A DNA stretch of 64,000 nucleotides from an uncultured Gellertiella sp. (GTDB lineage Bacteria; Pseudomonadota; Alphaproteobacteria; Rhizobiales; Rhizobiaceae), in the NCBI RefSeq assembly GCF_963457605.1, contig NZ_OY735139.1, positions 2,200,001-2,264,000 on the forward strand, written 5' to 3'. Shown here piece after piece: positions 10,427 to 19,501 of the stretch. The notes beneath the pieces were generated by a model. The model had not been told where the DNA came from, did not search any database, and saw nothing but the letters and a program-made list of their open reading frames with translations. Every line of letters starts with the position of its first letter. Position 1 is the stretch's first letter. A program made the translations under genes and the position numbers.

Positions 10427-10648
10427 CTACTCCGGAAATTTCGAAACGATGATGAACATCACCGTTCCCGCCAGAAGGGTGACGAAGGACCAGGTGAAGA
10501 GGAGGAGGAGGAATGGCTGGAACAGCATGAGAAAGCCGAGCATGATCAGGCTCATGGCAATCGTTTCCATCGGTCCGCGCCGCAGAAGGAAGGAGCGTTT
10601 CGGCCTGGCGCTCGGCACCGGCGGTGGCGTATTCGGGGTACCGGTCAT
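10427..10648 (-). CDS. Small membrane protein of the ABC importer operon
   Basis: 73 aa with a proline-rich N-terminus (residues 1-30), a hydrophobic segment or hairpin at about 30-68 (MSLIMLGFLMLFQPFLLLLF and VTLLAGTVMFIIVSK), and a short polar tail. Its ATG overlaps the permease stop in ATGA and it ends 3 bp before the first ATPase gene, so it is almost certainly translated with the transporter. A small membrane protein also occurs in the rhizobial glycerol importer operon (GlpU); whether this one is related I cannot tell. It may assist permease assembly or ATPase docking. Confidence 0.8.
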   Translation of the reverse strand: MTGTPNTPPPVPSARPKRSFLLRRGPMETIAMSLIMLGFLMLFQPFLLLLFTWSFVTLLAGTVMFIIVSKFPE

Positions 10649-11598
10649 TTGCGCACAGCTCCGAAGGTGATCCCCCGCAGCAGCTGCTTGCGCAGGAGGA
10701 TGGTGAAGACAAGGATCGGCACCAGGAAGATGGTGGTACCGGCGGCCACCGCAGGCCAGTCCTGCCCGCCCTCGCCGATGATCGTCGGAATGAAGGGCGG
10801 CGCGGTCTGGGCGGTGCCGGAGGTCAGGAGTACGGCAAAGGCATATTCGTTCCAGGCAAAGATCAGGCAGAAGATCGCCGTTGCCGCAATGCCGGTGGTC
10901 GCCTGCGGCAGCACCACCTTGCGGAAGGCCTCGATCCGCGTATAGCCGTCGATCATCGCCGCCTCTTCATATTCGCGCGGGATTTCGTCGATGAAGCCCT
11001 TCAGCAGCCAGACGGCGAGCGAGACATTGACGGCGGTATAGAGCAGGATCATCCCGAGTGCGGTGTCGGACAGGCCGAGCTGGCGGTACATCAGATAGAT
11101 CGGGATCGCCACCGCAATCGGCGGCATCATCCGCGTTGACAGGATGAAGAACAGCAGGTCATCGGCCAGCGGCACCTTGAAGCGGGAAAAGCCATAGGCG
11201 GCAAGGGTGCCGAGAGATACGGCGAGAAAGGTCGAGCCGAAGGCGATGATCAGCGAATTGGCAAAGCGCGGCCAGTAGTTGGAGGGACCCGCGATCACCA
11301 TGTTGCGGCTGCGGGTGATCTCGTCGCAGGTGCCGGTCGGGGGTCCGAGCGACTGGATATAGTCGGGCGTCTGCCGCGTCCTCGTGGTGAAGAGATTGCA
11401 GAAACCCTCCAGCGTCGGCTGGAAGATGATTTTGGGGGGATAGCTGATCGAATCCGGCGGCGACTTGATGCTGGTGAGGAAGATCCAGGCAAGCGGGATC
11501 ATCGTGACCAGCGCATAGGCAATGACGATGGTGGCAGCGACGCGCCTGACGGTGTTGCCGGGTTCCAGCACGGAATGGGCGGCGTTTTTCGAACTCAT
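10645..11598 (-). CDS. ABC importer permease 2 (MalG-like)
   Basis: 317 aa with about six membrane segments: one near residues 20-42 and the rest from about 105 to 300. The EAA loop that contacts the ATPase reads EEAAMIDGYTRIEAFRKVVLP near residues 210-230, as in MalG-like permeases. A soluble insert of about 60 residues (50-110) after the first segment is the periplasmic loop common in this family. The start overlaps the stop of permease 1 (ATGA) and the stop overlaps the small membrane protein gene, so all three are coupled. Confidence 0.93.
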   Translation of the reverse strand: MSSKNAAHSVLEPGNTVRRVAATIVIAYALVTMIPLAWIFLTSIKSPPDSISYPPKIIFQPTLEGFCNLFTTRTRQTPDYIQSLGPPTGTCDEITRSRNMVIAGPSNYWPRFANSLIIAFGSTFLAVSLGTLAAYGFSRFKVPLADDLLFFILSTRMMPPIAVAIPIYLMYRQLGLSDTALGMILLYTAVNVSLAVWLLKGFIDEIPREYEEAAMIDGYTRIEAFRKVVLPQATTGIAATAIFCLIFAWNEYAFAVLLTSGTAQTAPPFIPTIIGEGGQDWPAVAAGTTIFLVPILVFTILLRKQLLRGITFGAVRK

Positions 11599-12593
11599 CT
11601 TTGCTTCACCCGGTTGAGCGCTTTCACATAGATGTTGGCAAGGCCGAACACCGCGACGAAAAGGATGATGGCGAAGGCCGACGACCGGCCGGTCAGCCAG
11701 CTCTCGAAGGCCTCGCGCTTCAGCGTGATCGAGGCGACTTCGGTGGTCGAGCCCGGACCGCCGCCGGTCAGAAGCACCACCATGTCGAACATCTTGAAAT
11801 TCTCGATGCCGCGAAACAGCACCGCCAGCATGATGAAGGGCAGCGTCATGGGCACGGTGATCGACCAGAATTGCCGCAGGGCCGAAGCCCGGTCGACCTC
11901 CGCCGCCTCATAGATATAGTCGGGTATCGACCGCAGCCCCGCCAGGCAGATCAGCATCACATAGGGGGTCCACATCCAGGTATCGACGATGATGATCGCC
12001 CAGGGCGACAGGTTCACCGAGCCCAGCATTTCGAAGGAAGAGGGCGGGATGTCGGTGAAGAAGGAAATGATGTAATTGAACAGGCCGATCTGCGGCTGGT
12101 AGAGAAACCGCCAGAAATTGCCGACCACGGCGGGCGACAGCATCATCGGAATGAGGATCACCGTCGTCCAGAAGGCATGGCCGCGAAATTTCCGGTCGAT
12201 GAGATAGGCAAGCGAAAAGCCGATCAGCATCTGCAGCACGATGGTCCAGAAGACGAAATGCGCCGTGGTCTGCATGGCGGCCCAGATATCGGGGTCGGTA
12301 AGCACCCTTGTATAGTTGCGGATACCGACGCCCTGGATCGGCGCATTCGGCCGGTTGGCGCGAAAATTGGTGAAGGACAGGTAGACCGCCCAGATCAGCG
12401 GAAAGATGTTGATGGCGAGAAGCAGAGCCATGGCAGGCGTGATGAACAGCCAGGCAATGGCGCGATCCGACAGGCCACGAATGCGCCGCGCGGCGGCAGG
12501 CGGCGTCGCCCGGGCAGCCCTGTCGGCCACGCGCCCGGCCCGGCCCTTCGCATCGCCGGATCCGGTGGCTGGTCTTGTGGGGGATTGGGTCAC
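11595..12593 (-). CDS. ABC importer permease 1 (MalF-like)
   Basis: About 332 aa when started at GTG 12593, which has an AGGGAT site at proper distance; a TTG at 12632 would add 13 residues without a clear site. Membrane segments begin with IAWLFITPAMALLLAINIFP, and the EAA loop YEAAEVDRASALRQFWSITVP lies in the last third. The length and single periplasmic loop fit sugar/polyol MalF-like permeases. It pairs with the permease encoded next. The binding-protein gene lies 112 bp upstream, separated by a small hairpin. Confidence 0.92.
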   Translation of the reverse strand: MTQSPTRPATGSGDAKGRAGRVADRAARATPPAAARRIRGLSDRAIAWLFITPAMALLLAINIFPLIWAVYLSFTNFRANRPNAPIQGVGIRNYTRVLTDPDIWAAMQTTAHFVFWTIVLQMLIGFSLAYLIDRKFRGHAFWTTVILIPMMLSPAVVGNFWRFLYQPQIGLFNYIISFFTDIPPSSFEMLGSVNLSPWAIIIVDTWMWTPYVMLICLAGLRSIPDYIYEAAEVDRASALRQFWSITVPMTLPFIMLAVLFRGIENFKMFDMVVLLTGGGPGSTTEVASITLKREAFESWLTGRSSAFAIILFVAVFGLANIYVKALNRVKQR

Positions 12594-12648
12594 GGGATAT
12601 CCCTGAATTGTGCCGTGCAGGCCGCCTCGCAATGTCGGACGGGCTGGC

Positions 12649-12667
12649 CCGGAGCGTCATGCTCCGG
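12649..12667 (-). promoter_or_regulatory. Intercistronic hairpin between binding protein and permease genes
   Basis: A perfect 7-bp inverted repeat (CCGGAGC, loop GTCAT, GCTCCGG) lies in the 112-bp gap after the binding-protein stop. There is no T run, so it is more likely an mRNA 3'-end stabiliser or partial terminator, as found between malE and malF, allowing excess binding protein over permease. This role is inferred from position. Confidence 0.5.
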
Positions 12668-12705
12668 ACCGCCCTCACCGGGGGGCAGGTGACGCCCTTG
12701 AGGCG

Positions 12706-14034
12706 TCAGAGCTTGCCTTCATCCTGGAAGATCTGCGTCCAGTCCTTGACCAGCGCGTCAAGGGCTTCCTTGGCCGTGCCCTGGTCAGCCACGACATAGT
12801 CATGCAGGCGCTTCTGCATGGCCTGCAGCAGGATGGCATAGGAGGGTTCCTGCCAGAAGTCCTCCACCTGGTTCATCGCCACCAGGAAATCGGCAGCAAA
12901 GGGCTGGCTGTCCTTGAAACCGGGGTCGTTGAGCACGGCCTTGTGGACCGAATAGCCGCCGAGCTTCCACCATTTCTTCTGCACGTCGGGCTGGGCGAAC
13001 CATTTGATATAGTTGAGCGCACCCTGCATGTTGTCGGTATTGGCGACAACCGAGATGCCCTGACCGCCAAGCGTCGAGGCGGCGATTTTTTCCGAGGGAT
13101 TGACGAAGAAGCCGATCTTGTCGCCCCCCACCTTCTCGTCCTTGACGAGGCCGGGGAAGAAGGCAAACCAGTTCATCGCCATGGCGACCTGTCCGGACTT
13201 GAAGGCGTCGAGACCTTCGCCCATGTAGCTGTCGGTATAACCCGGCGGCTGGGCGGTCTTGTAGAGTTTCTTGTAGGCTTCCAGCCCCTTGACCGCATCG
13301 GCGGAATTGACGGCGCCCTCCATGTCATATTTGCCGGGGGTGTTTTCATACTTGAAACCGAACGGGTACAGCGCCGAAGTCGCCCCCATGGTGATGCCTT
13401 CCGAAGCGCGCTCGGTGAAGATCGCCGCCCCATAGACCTTCTTGCCGTCGATTTCCTTGCCGGTGAAGAATTCGGCGACCTGCTGCAACTCGTCCCAGGT
13501 CTTCGGGGCAGCGAGGTCACGGCCGTATTTTGCCTTGAAGGCGGTCTGCAGATCGGGCTTGGCAAACCAGTCCTTGCGATAGAACCAGCCATTCGCGTCG
13601 CCCATGGCCGGCAGCGCCCAGTAATTCGGCGTGCCCTTCGGCCAGGTGGAATAGGCATTGACGGCGGCGTCGGCGAAATCGCTCATCTTGATGCCTTCCT
13701 TGTCGAAGAAATCGTTGAGCTTGACGTAATAGCCGTTTTCAGCCGATCCCCCCAGCCACTGGCTGTCGCCGATCAGGAGATCGCAGAGCTTGCCACCGGA
13801 ATTCAGTTCGTTGAGGATGCGGTCGGCGAAATTTGGCCAGGGCACGAATTCGTACTTCATCTGCGTGCCGGTTTGCGCGGTAAAATCCTTCGACAGTTCC
13901 ACCAGCGCATTGGCGGGGTCCCAGGCCGCCCAGCAGAGCGTCAGTTCATCGGCTTTTGCTGCGGCCGGTGTCATCAGCGCTGGCAGAACCAGTGCGGTGG
14001 CGAGCCCGAGCAGGCCCTTCGAAATCTTCAGCAT
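12706..14034 (-). CDS. ABC importer periplasmic substrate-binding protein
   Basis: 442 aa. Residues 1-28 form a signal peptide (hydrophobic LLGLATALVLPALM, then AAAKADE). The remainder has the two-lobed family-1 fold seen for sugar, polyol and glycerol-phosphate binding proteins (LTLCWAAWDPANALVELSKD at the start; aromatic-rich PAMGDANGWFYRKDWF in the middle). The size is in the normal range. A GGGAGG site stands 5 bases before the ATG. It is the first gene of the unit; the downstream kinases point to dihydroxyacetone, glyceraldehyde or a tetrulose/tetritol as the likely ligand, but the sequence alone does not identify it. Confidence 0.93.
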   Translation of the reverse strand: MLKISKGLLGLATALVLPALMTPAAAKADELTLCWAAWDPANALVELSKDFTAQTGTQMKYEFVPWPNFADRILNELNSGGKLCDLLIGDSQWLGGSAENGYYVKLNDFFDKEGIKMSDFADAAVNAYSTWPKGTPNYWALPAMGDANGWFYRKDWFAKPDLQTAFKAKYGRDLAAPKTWDELQQVAEFFTGKEIDGKKVYGAAIFTERASEGITMGATSALYPFGFKYENTPGKYDMEGAVNSADAVKGLEAYKKLYKTAQPPGYTDSYMGEGLDAFKSGQVAMAMNWFAFFPGLVKDEKVGGDKIGFFVNPSEKIAASTLGGQGISVVANTDNMQGALNYIKWFAQPDVQKKWWKLGGYSVHKAVLNDPGFKDSQPFAADFLVAMNQVEDFWQEPSYAILLQAMQKRLHDYVVADQGTAKEALDALVKDWTQIFQDEGKL

Positions 14035-14438
14035 GTCATCCTCCCAGATGTGAAAGCCGCGTCGATGCCGCTTTCAGAATGTGCCTTTTCCCACTCTGCC
14101 CGCCACGCTCCTGTTACCCTTCGTGTTGAGCAATATGTTGAGTGATAAGCCATTAACTAAACAATGCAAGAGGCAATCCTTGCTGCGCTGCAAGCAGGAC
14201 CGGGCACTGCCGAAGACCCGGGCACTGCCGGCGGGATATCGGGGATCCCTGGTATCTGGCGCAAGGAGCACCCGTGTCCACCGGGTCGGGACGGTCTGCC
14301 GCGCAGTCTTCAACGGCTGAATTATGAAGAAATATCACATTGTTATGAAGTTGATATCGAGTTGAGATACCACAAATTAAGAATTATGTTTTATCATTTT
14401 ATATTGAACGAATGCCGCTATATATAAAAGGGATTTTT
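14035..14438. promoter_or_regulatory. Divergent promoter region, importer operon and chemoreceptor
   Basis: This 404-bp gene-free stretch separates the two divergent start codons. It holds two direct TGTTGAG motifs 12 bp apart (14124-14130 and 14136-14142), a direct repeat of CCGGGCACTGCCG around 14200-14230, and an AT-rich part (14325-14430) just before the chemoreceptor. Short open frames here have no convincing start site or composition and are not called. The promoters themselves cannot be placed with confidence. Confidence 0.45.
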
Positions 14439-16787
14439 ATGTCCGAGCATGCTGCCAGCCCGTCCTCTGCCCCTGCAAAACAACACAAAGGGCGCTCTCC
14501 GCTGGCCACTCTGGCAATGGCGGGCGGTTTTGCCATGGTGCTGGGGGCTGCAGCTTTCGGGGTATGGGCCTTTACCACGTCGGAAATGACTGCAGCCATC
14601 GAGAAAATCAGGGCGAAGGAGGAGACCGACACGCGCGATCACGCCCACCAGGTCGAGCAGGCGCTGAAGCAGGTCTACCAGAACATCCGTACGCTTTCGA
14701 TGCTGCCCGATGTGCGTGGCATGGATCGCCACGCCAGCAACCTCGGCCCATCCGCAAAGGCGACGATCCAGCAGGTCTACAACAACCTCTGGAGCAATGT
14801 CAGCGTATCGGAAATCTACTTCATTCCGGAAAGTTTCGACCCTGCGAAAACCGATCCCGTGACCGGCAAGCCGGAAGCTCCGGCGCTGATGTATGACGAG
14901 ATGATCACCGGCGAAGGGCCGGCAACCACGGCGACCGCAAGCAATGACAGCACGGTTCTCGAACAGCCGGAAGTGGAAGACGACGAATATGCGCTGATCC
15001 ACGGGCAGATCGGCTATTTCCGTTCCCACCTTCCGGACAATCACTCGATTGAAGGCCTGAACATTCCGATTGTCTCGGGCTCGACCGTCGTCACCTGCGA
15101 CAATTCCGATTTCAACCGCACGCTGGTGAATTACGATCGGCAGGGACTGGTGTTCTCGGTGCCCTTTTTCAAGCCGGATGGCACCTTCGGCGGTGTGGTC
15201 TCCGCCATCGTGCGGCTGCGGGTGCTGGAAAAATACCTGCCGGTGGCCGATGCCGCACTGGTCAATTCCGGCTATCACCTCGCCATTTCCTCCACCGATC
15301 CCGGCCAGGCAACGGCGTCGAAGGACTTTGTCTATGATGGCGCGGCAGATCCGTCGCTGCCCTATTCGGAAGTCGTGTCGCTGGATATTCCGGATCCCCA
15401 GGGGGCCTGGAAATTCTGGCGCGGCATGTCTGCCGCGGCTTTCGAAAACAACGGCGAGATCATGAAGATCCGCAGCCAGGCAACCGCCGGTTATGTCACC
15501 ATTGCTGTCGCGGGCGTGCTGATCCTGCTGCTGGCCTATGCCTTCAACCGGCGCATCCTGCGCCCCGCCCAGCGCATCACCGCAGCCCTCATCGACATCT
15601 CGCAGGGCAAGATCGACCGGGAAGTGCCGCTGGCGGCCCGCAAGGACATGCTGGGCGATATCAGCCGGGCGGTGACAACCTTCAAGAACAAGGTGACGGA
15701 ATTGCGGGACGCCGATCAGGCGCGGGCCCGCGAGGCGGTCGAGCGCATGCAATTGCAGGAAGAGCGCGAGGCGGAAGCGGCACGGCGTGCCAGCGACGTG
15801 CTGGTCGTGGTGCAGAATCTCGGCGCAGGCCTCGAACGGCTGGCGGACTGCAACATCAGCATGACCATTGACGAGGCCTTTGTTGCCGATTTCGAACAGA
15901 TCCGCCACGATTTCAACCGCTCGATCAGCGCTTTTCAGGATACGCTGACCGAGGTGCTCGACAATACAGCGCGGGTGCAGGCAACCAGCGCGGAAATGTC
16001 GGAAGCCGCCGATGACCTCGCCCGCCGCTCGGAACAGCAGGCGGCAGCGCTGGAACAGACCAGCGCGGCGCTTGAAGAAATCAATGTGAATGTCTCCATG
16101 TCGAAGGAAGGCGCCAGCCAGACCCGGGCTCTCGTCAGCGAAGCCCATAGCTGCTCGACCCAGTCGAGCTCGGTGGTTGATGAGGCGATTGCCGCAATGG
16201 AGCGCATCCAGCGCTCGTCGAGCGAAATCTCCAACATCATCGGGGTGATCGACCAGATCGCCTTCCAGACCAATCTTCTGGCGCTGAACGCCGGCGTCGA
16301 GGCGGCGCGCGCGGGTGACGCGGGCAAGGGTTTTGCCGTGGTGGCGCACGAAGTGCGCGAGCTCGCCCAGCGCTGCACCACAGCGGCCCGGCAGATCAAG
16401 GACCTGATCGGCAAATCCTCCGAAGAGGTCGAAAGTGGCGTCAAGCTGGTCGGAGCGACAGGCCAGGCCCTGAAACGGATCGATACCTATGTCGAATCGA
16501 TCGATGAACGGGTTGCCCGTATCGTCAGCGCCATTTCCGAACAGTCGATCGGTCTGAACGAGGTCACGTCAGGCCTGCATTCCATCGACGAGATGACCCA
16601 GCGCAACGCCGCGCTCAGCCAGAGCACCGCCGATCTCAGCATTCAGCTTTCCAGCGATGCCAACGGCTTGTCGGAGCTTGTCGCCCGCTTCAAGCTGAAC
16701 CGTCGCGAAGGGACCCGCTCCGCCGAGGCCCCGGTCTGGAGCGAGGCACAACGCCGTGCAAACCGGACAATGAAGCGCTCGGCATAA
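14439..16787 (+). CDS. Methyl-accepting chemotaxis protein
   Basis: 782 aa from ATG 14439, preceded by AAAGGGA; an ATG nine codons earlier lacks a site. A cytoplasmic N-terminus is followed by a first membrane segment (about 24-46), a large periplasmic sensor domain (about 47-345, probably of the Cache type), a second segment (about 348-371), a HAMP linker and the cytoplasmic signalling domain. The conserved hairpin tip IDQIAFQTNLLALNAGVEAA lies near residues 605-625. The C-terminus lacks a CheR-docking pentapeptide. It senses an unidentified ligand and controls CheA. It faces the polyol-type importer across a shared promoter region, so the attractant may be the transported compound, but this is inference. 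Confidence 0.95.
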   Translation: MSEHAASPSSAPAKQHKGRSPLATLAMAGGFAMVLGAAAFGVWAFTTSEMTAAIEKIRAKEETDTRDHAHQVEQALKQVYQNIRTLSMLPDVRGMDRHASNLGPSAKATIQQVYNNLWSNVSVSEIYFIPESFDPAKTDPVTGKPEAPALMYDEMITGEGPATTATASNDSTVLEQPEVEDDEYALIHGQIGYFRSHLPDNHSIEGLNIPIVSGSTVVTCDNSDFNRTLVNYDRQGLVFSVPFFKPDGTFGGVVSAIVRLRVLEKYLPVADAALVNSGYHLAISSTDPGQATASKDFVYDGAADPSLPYSEVVSLDIPDPQGAWKFWRGMSAAAFENNGEIMKIRSQATAGYVTIAVAGVLILLLAYAFNRRILRPAQRITAALIDISQGKIDREVPLAARKDMLGDISRAVTTFKNKVTELRDADQARAREAVERMQLQEEREAEAARRASDVLVVVQNLGAGLERLADCNISMTIDEAFVADFEQIRHDFNRSISAFQDTLTEVLDNTARVQATSAEMSEAADDLARRSEQQAAALEQTSAALEEINVNVSMSKEGASQTRALVSEAHSCSTQSSSVVDEAIAAMERIQRSSSEISNIIGVIDQIAFQTNLLALNAGVEAARAGDAGKGFAVVAHEVRELAQRCTTAARQIKDLIGKSSEEVESGVKLVGATGQALKRIDTYVESIDERVARIVSAISEQSIGLNEVTSGLHSIDEMTQRNAALSQSTADLSIQLSSDANGLSELVARFKLNRREGTRSAEAPVWSEAQRRANRTMKRSA

Positions 16788-16817
16788 TTCCGTCCGCAGC
16801 CGCCGAAGCCTCGCCGT

Positions 16818-19409
16818 CTATATCTGACGGCGAAGGCGGCGGCGGGCGGCAGCGTTGCCGCGGGCGTGGCGCGAGGGGGCCATGGCCCAGCCCTTCAGCG
16901 TTTCGGCCAGTACCAGATAGGCGACAACAAGCACGCCGATGCCGGCCATCAGCGTCGATGGGGGCACCACGAAGCCGAACCATCTGCCGACGGGGGTGAA
17001 TGGCAGGGCGATTGCCAGTGCCAGCGCCGTCAGCGAGGAGGCGGTCAGCCAGGGGCGGGGCAGGTCGCGCCAGGGTCTGGCACCGGTACGGATGATGAAG
17101 ATCACCAGGATTTGCGTCGCCATCGATTCGAGGAACCAGGTGGTGCGGAATTCTTCCGGGCTCGCATGAAACACGAGGATCAGCAGGCCGAAGGTCAGGA
17201 GATCGAACAGCGAGGACAGCGGCCCCATGATCCCGGCAAAACGGATGATGCCGCCCATGTCCCAGACCTGCGGCTTCGCCGTTGCCTCGCGGCGCACCGC
17301 GTCAAAGGGAATGCCGATCTCGGAGAAATCATAGAGCAGGTTGTTGACGAGGATCTGGACCGGCAGCATCGGCAGGAAGGGCAGGATCAGCGAGGCAAGC
17401 GCCATCGACACCATATTGCCGAAATTCGAACTGGCCCCCATTCTTATATATTTGAGAATATTGGCGAAGGTCCGGCGACCCTCCTCCACCCCGTCTGCCA
17501 CCACTTCCAGATCGGACTGCAGCAGGATCATGTCGGCGGCCGCCTGGGCCACGCCGCTTGCCCCTTCGACGGACAGGCCGATATCGGCAAGCCGCAGGGC
17601 CGGCGCGTCATTGATCCCGTCGCCGAGAAAACCGACCACATGGCCGGATGTCTGGAGCGCCCGCACGATGCGCGATTTCTGGTCCGGGGCCAGCCGTCCA
17701 TAGGCATGGACCATGCGCACCTGCACCGACAGCGCCGCGTCGCTCATGGCGGCGATATCGGGGCCTGACAGCACCCTGTCGACCTTGAGGCCGACGAGAT
17801 TGGCAAGTCGCCTGACCACGACAGGATCGTCGCCCGACAGGATTTTCAGCCGGATCCCCGCATCCGCAAGGCGCTTGATCGCGGCAGCGGCGGTGGGCTT
17901 CGGCGGGTCGGCAAAGACGGCAAAGCCCTCGAAGATCATGTCGGCGAGATCGTCATTGTCGAGCGGGGCACCTCTTTCGGCAATACTGTCGGCAAAGGGG
18001 CGGGAGGACACCGCCACGGCCCGCAAGCCGTCACCGGCAAGGGCGGCGACCGTCGCCCCGGCCCTGTCGCGAGCCGCCGCGTCCATCGGCAGAGGTCCTG
18101 CGGACGTGCGCATCCCGCTGCAGAGCGGCAGGACGGATTCCGGCGCGCCCTTGACAATCAGCACCGCCCCTTCGGCGCCGCCCGCAAGCACGGCACCGCG
18201 TCGGCTGGCGAAATTGAAGCTCAACCTCCCGAGCAGGGTCCAGCCCGTGGCCGCGTCGGGATTTGCCCGCATCAGGGCGGCATCCAGCGAGCCGCGATCC
18301 CCGCCAAGGCTGGCAGCGATTGCAGCGAGCTGTGCGGCGCGGGATTGATCCGTTCCGGCAAAGTCTGTGCTGCGCGTCAGCGAGATTTCCGCCGAGGTCA
18401 GGGTTCCCGTCTTGTCGGTGCACAGGATGGACATGGCACCGAGATCGTGGATCGAGGCAAGCCGCTTGACGATGACCTTCTTTCCCGCCATCCGGATCGC
18501 GCCGCGCGACAGCGTGACCGTGGTGATCATCGGCAGCAGTTCCGGCGTCAGCCCGACCGCGAGTGCGACGGAAAACAGCAGGGAATCCAGCATGGGCTGG
18601 CCGAGCAGCACCCGTGCGGCAAGAACTGCCAGCACCAGCCCCATGGTCAGCCGGGCGACCGCCACGCCGTAATCATGCAGGTCGCGCTGGAAGGGCGAAA
18701 GGGTCTGGTCCTGCGAGAGAGCCGCAGCGGCTGCGCCGAAGACGGTGTCCGGGCCGGTTCCCGCCACCAGCGCAACCGCCTCGCCGGTCTCGGCAACCGA
18801 GCCGCGAAACAGGGCATTGACCGCCTCGCTGGCCGACAGAGCCGTCACCATGCCGGCGTGTTTTTCAACTGCGTAGGGCTCGCCGGTCAGCGACGCCTCA
18901 TTGGCGGTAAAGGCGGTGCTGTCAAGAATCAGCGCATCCGCCGGCACGATATCGCCGGCCCGGACCCGCATCCGGTCACCCGGCACCACCTGGTCGACAT
19001 TGATCTCGACATAGGCACCGTCCCGCAGCACTTCTGCCTTCAGCGCCACGGACTGGCGCAGCACCTCGGCGGCACGCACCGCCTGGCCCTCCTGAAAAGT
19101 ATCGAGGCCGATCGACAGCATCAGGATCAGAATGATGATCGTGCCGCCGGCCACATCGCCGGTTCCGACCGAAACCAGACCGGCAATCAACAGGATGATG
19201 GCGAGAGGTTCGAGCAACCGGCGGGCAATCCCCCTTGCGGCACTGTCGGCCTTGACGATCCGGTCGCTGTTGGGTCCGTATCGTGCAAGACGGTCGCGCG
19301 CCTCTGCCCCGGTCAATCCTTCTGCCGGTGCCCGAAGCTGGGCCGCGAGTGCCTCGCTGGTCTGGGTCCAGAAGGGCGGATGGGGGACGATAGCCGTGGG
19401 GTCGCTCAT
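16818..19409 (-). CDS. mgtA: P-type ATPase, magnesium-transporter (MgtA/MgtB) type
   Basis: 863 aa. It carries the phosphorylation motif DKTGTLT near residue 330, the hinge GDGINDAPALR near 620, and the membrane motif VGLTPELLPMI just before the P domain, which is characteristic of Mg-importing P-ATPases. Membrane segments form the usual two, two and six arrangement. The actuator motif reads SLTGEPYAVEK, so the common TGES serine is replaced by proline. MgtA-type pumps take Mg2+ into the cytoplasm. The gene stands alone, converging on the chemoreceptor and lying 92 bp downstream of the CbpA unit. No Mg-sensing leader could be recognised in those 92 bp. Confidence 0.9.
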   Translation of the reverse strand: MSDPTAIVPHPPFWTQTSEALAAQLRAPAEGLTGAEARDRLARYGPNSDRIVKADSAARGIARRLLEPLAIILLIAGLVSVGTGDVAGGTIIILILMLSIGLDTFQEGQAVRAAEVLRQSVALKAEVLRDGAYVEINVDQVVPGDRMRVRAGDIVPADALILDSTAFTANEASLTGEPYAVEKHAGMVTALSASEAVNALFRGSVAETGEAVALVAGTGPDTVFGAAAAALSQDQTLSPFQRDLHDYGVAVARLTMGLVLAVLAARVLLGQPMLDSLLFSVALAVGLTPELLPMITTVTLSRGAIRMAGKKVIVKRLASIHDLGAMSILCTDKTGTLTSAEISLTRSTDFAGTDQSRAAQLAAIAASLGGDRGSLDAALMRANPDAATGWTLLGRLSFNFASRRGAVLAGGAEGAVLIVKGAPESVLPLCSGMRTSAGPLPMDAAARDRAGATVAALAGDGLRAVAVSSRPFADSIAERGAPLDNDDLADMIFEGFAVFADPPKPTAAAAIKRLADAGIRLKILSGDDPVVVRRLANLVGLKVDRVLSGPDIAAMSDAALSVQVRMVHAYGRLAPDQKSRIVRALQTSGHVVGFLGDGINDAPALRLADIGLSVEGASGVAQAAADMILLQSDLEVVADGVEEGRRTFANILKYIRMGASSNFGNMVSMALASLILPFLPMLPVQILVNNLLYDFSEIGIPFDAVRREATAKPQVWDMGGIIRFAGIMGPLSSLFDLLTFGLLILVFHASPEEFRTTWFLESMATQILVIFIIRTGARPWRDLPRPWLTASSLTALALAIALPFTPVGRWFGFVVPPSTLMAGIGVLVVAYLVLAETLKGWAMAPSRHARGNAAARRRLRRQI

Positions 19410-19501
19410 GTTTGTCCTCGCGGGGTGGGGTGGCTTCCGCAGGCCTGGAATGTGTCAGGGAAAGGGTGCAATCGACGTTTCACGCGAAAAAACAAATAAA
19501 A

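Noticed and set aside
14164-14427. A possible 87-aa gene between the binding protein and chemoreceptor genes
   Set aside because: No ribosome site, mixed composition and no recognisable domain; it spans an obvious promoter region.
14418-16349. A 643-aa open frame antisense to the chemoreceptor
   Set aside because: It mirrors the codon pattern of the receptor gene, whose HAMP and signalling motifs are clear.
19410-19501. Mg-sensing leader before mgtA
   Set aside because: The 92-bp gap is too short for a known Mg riboswitch and shows no convincing helices or leader peptide.
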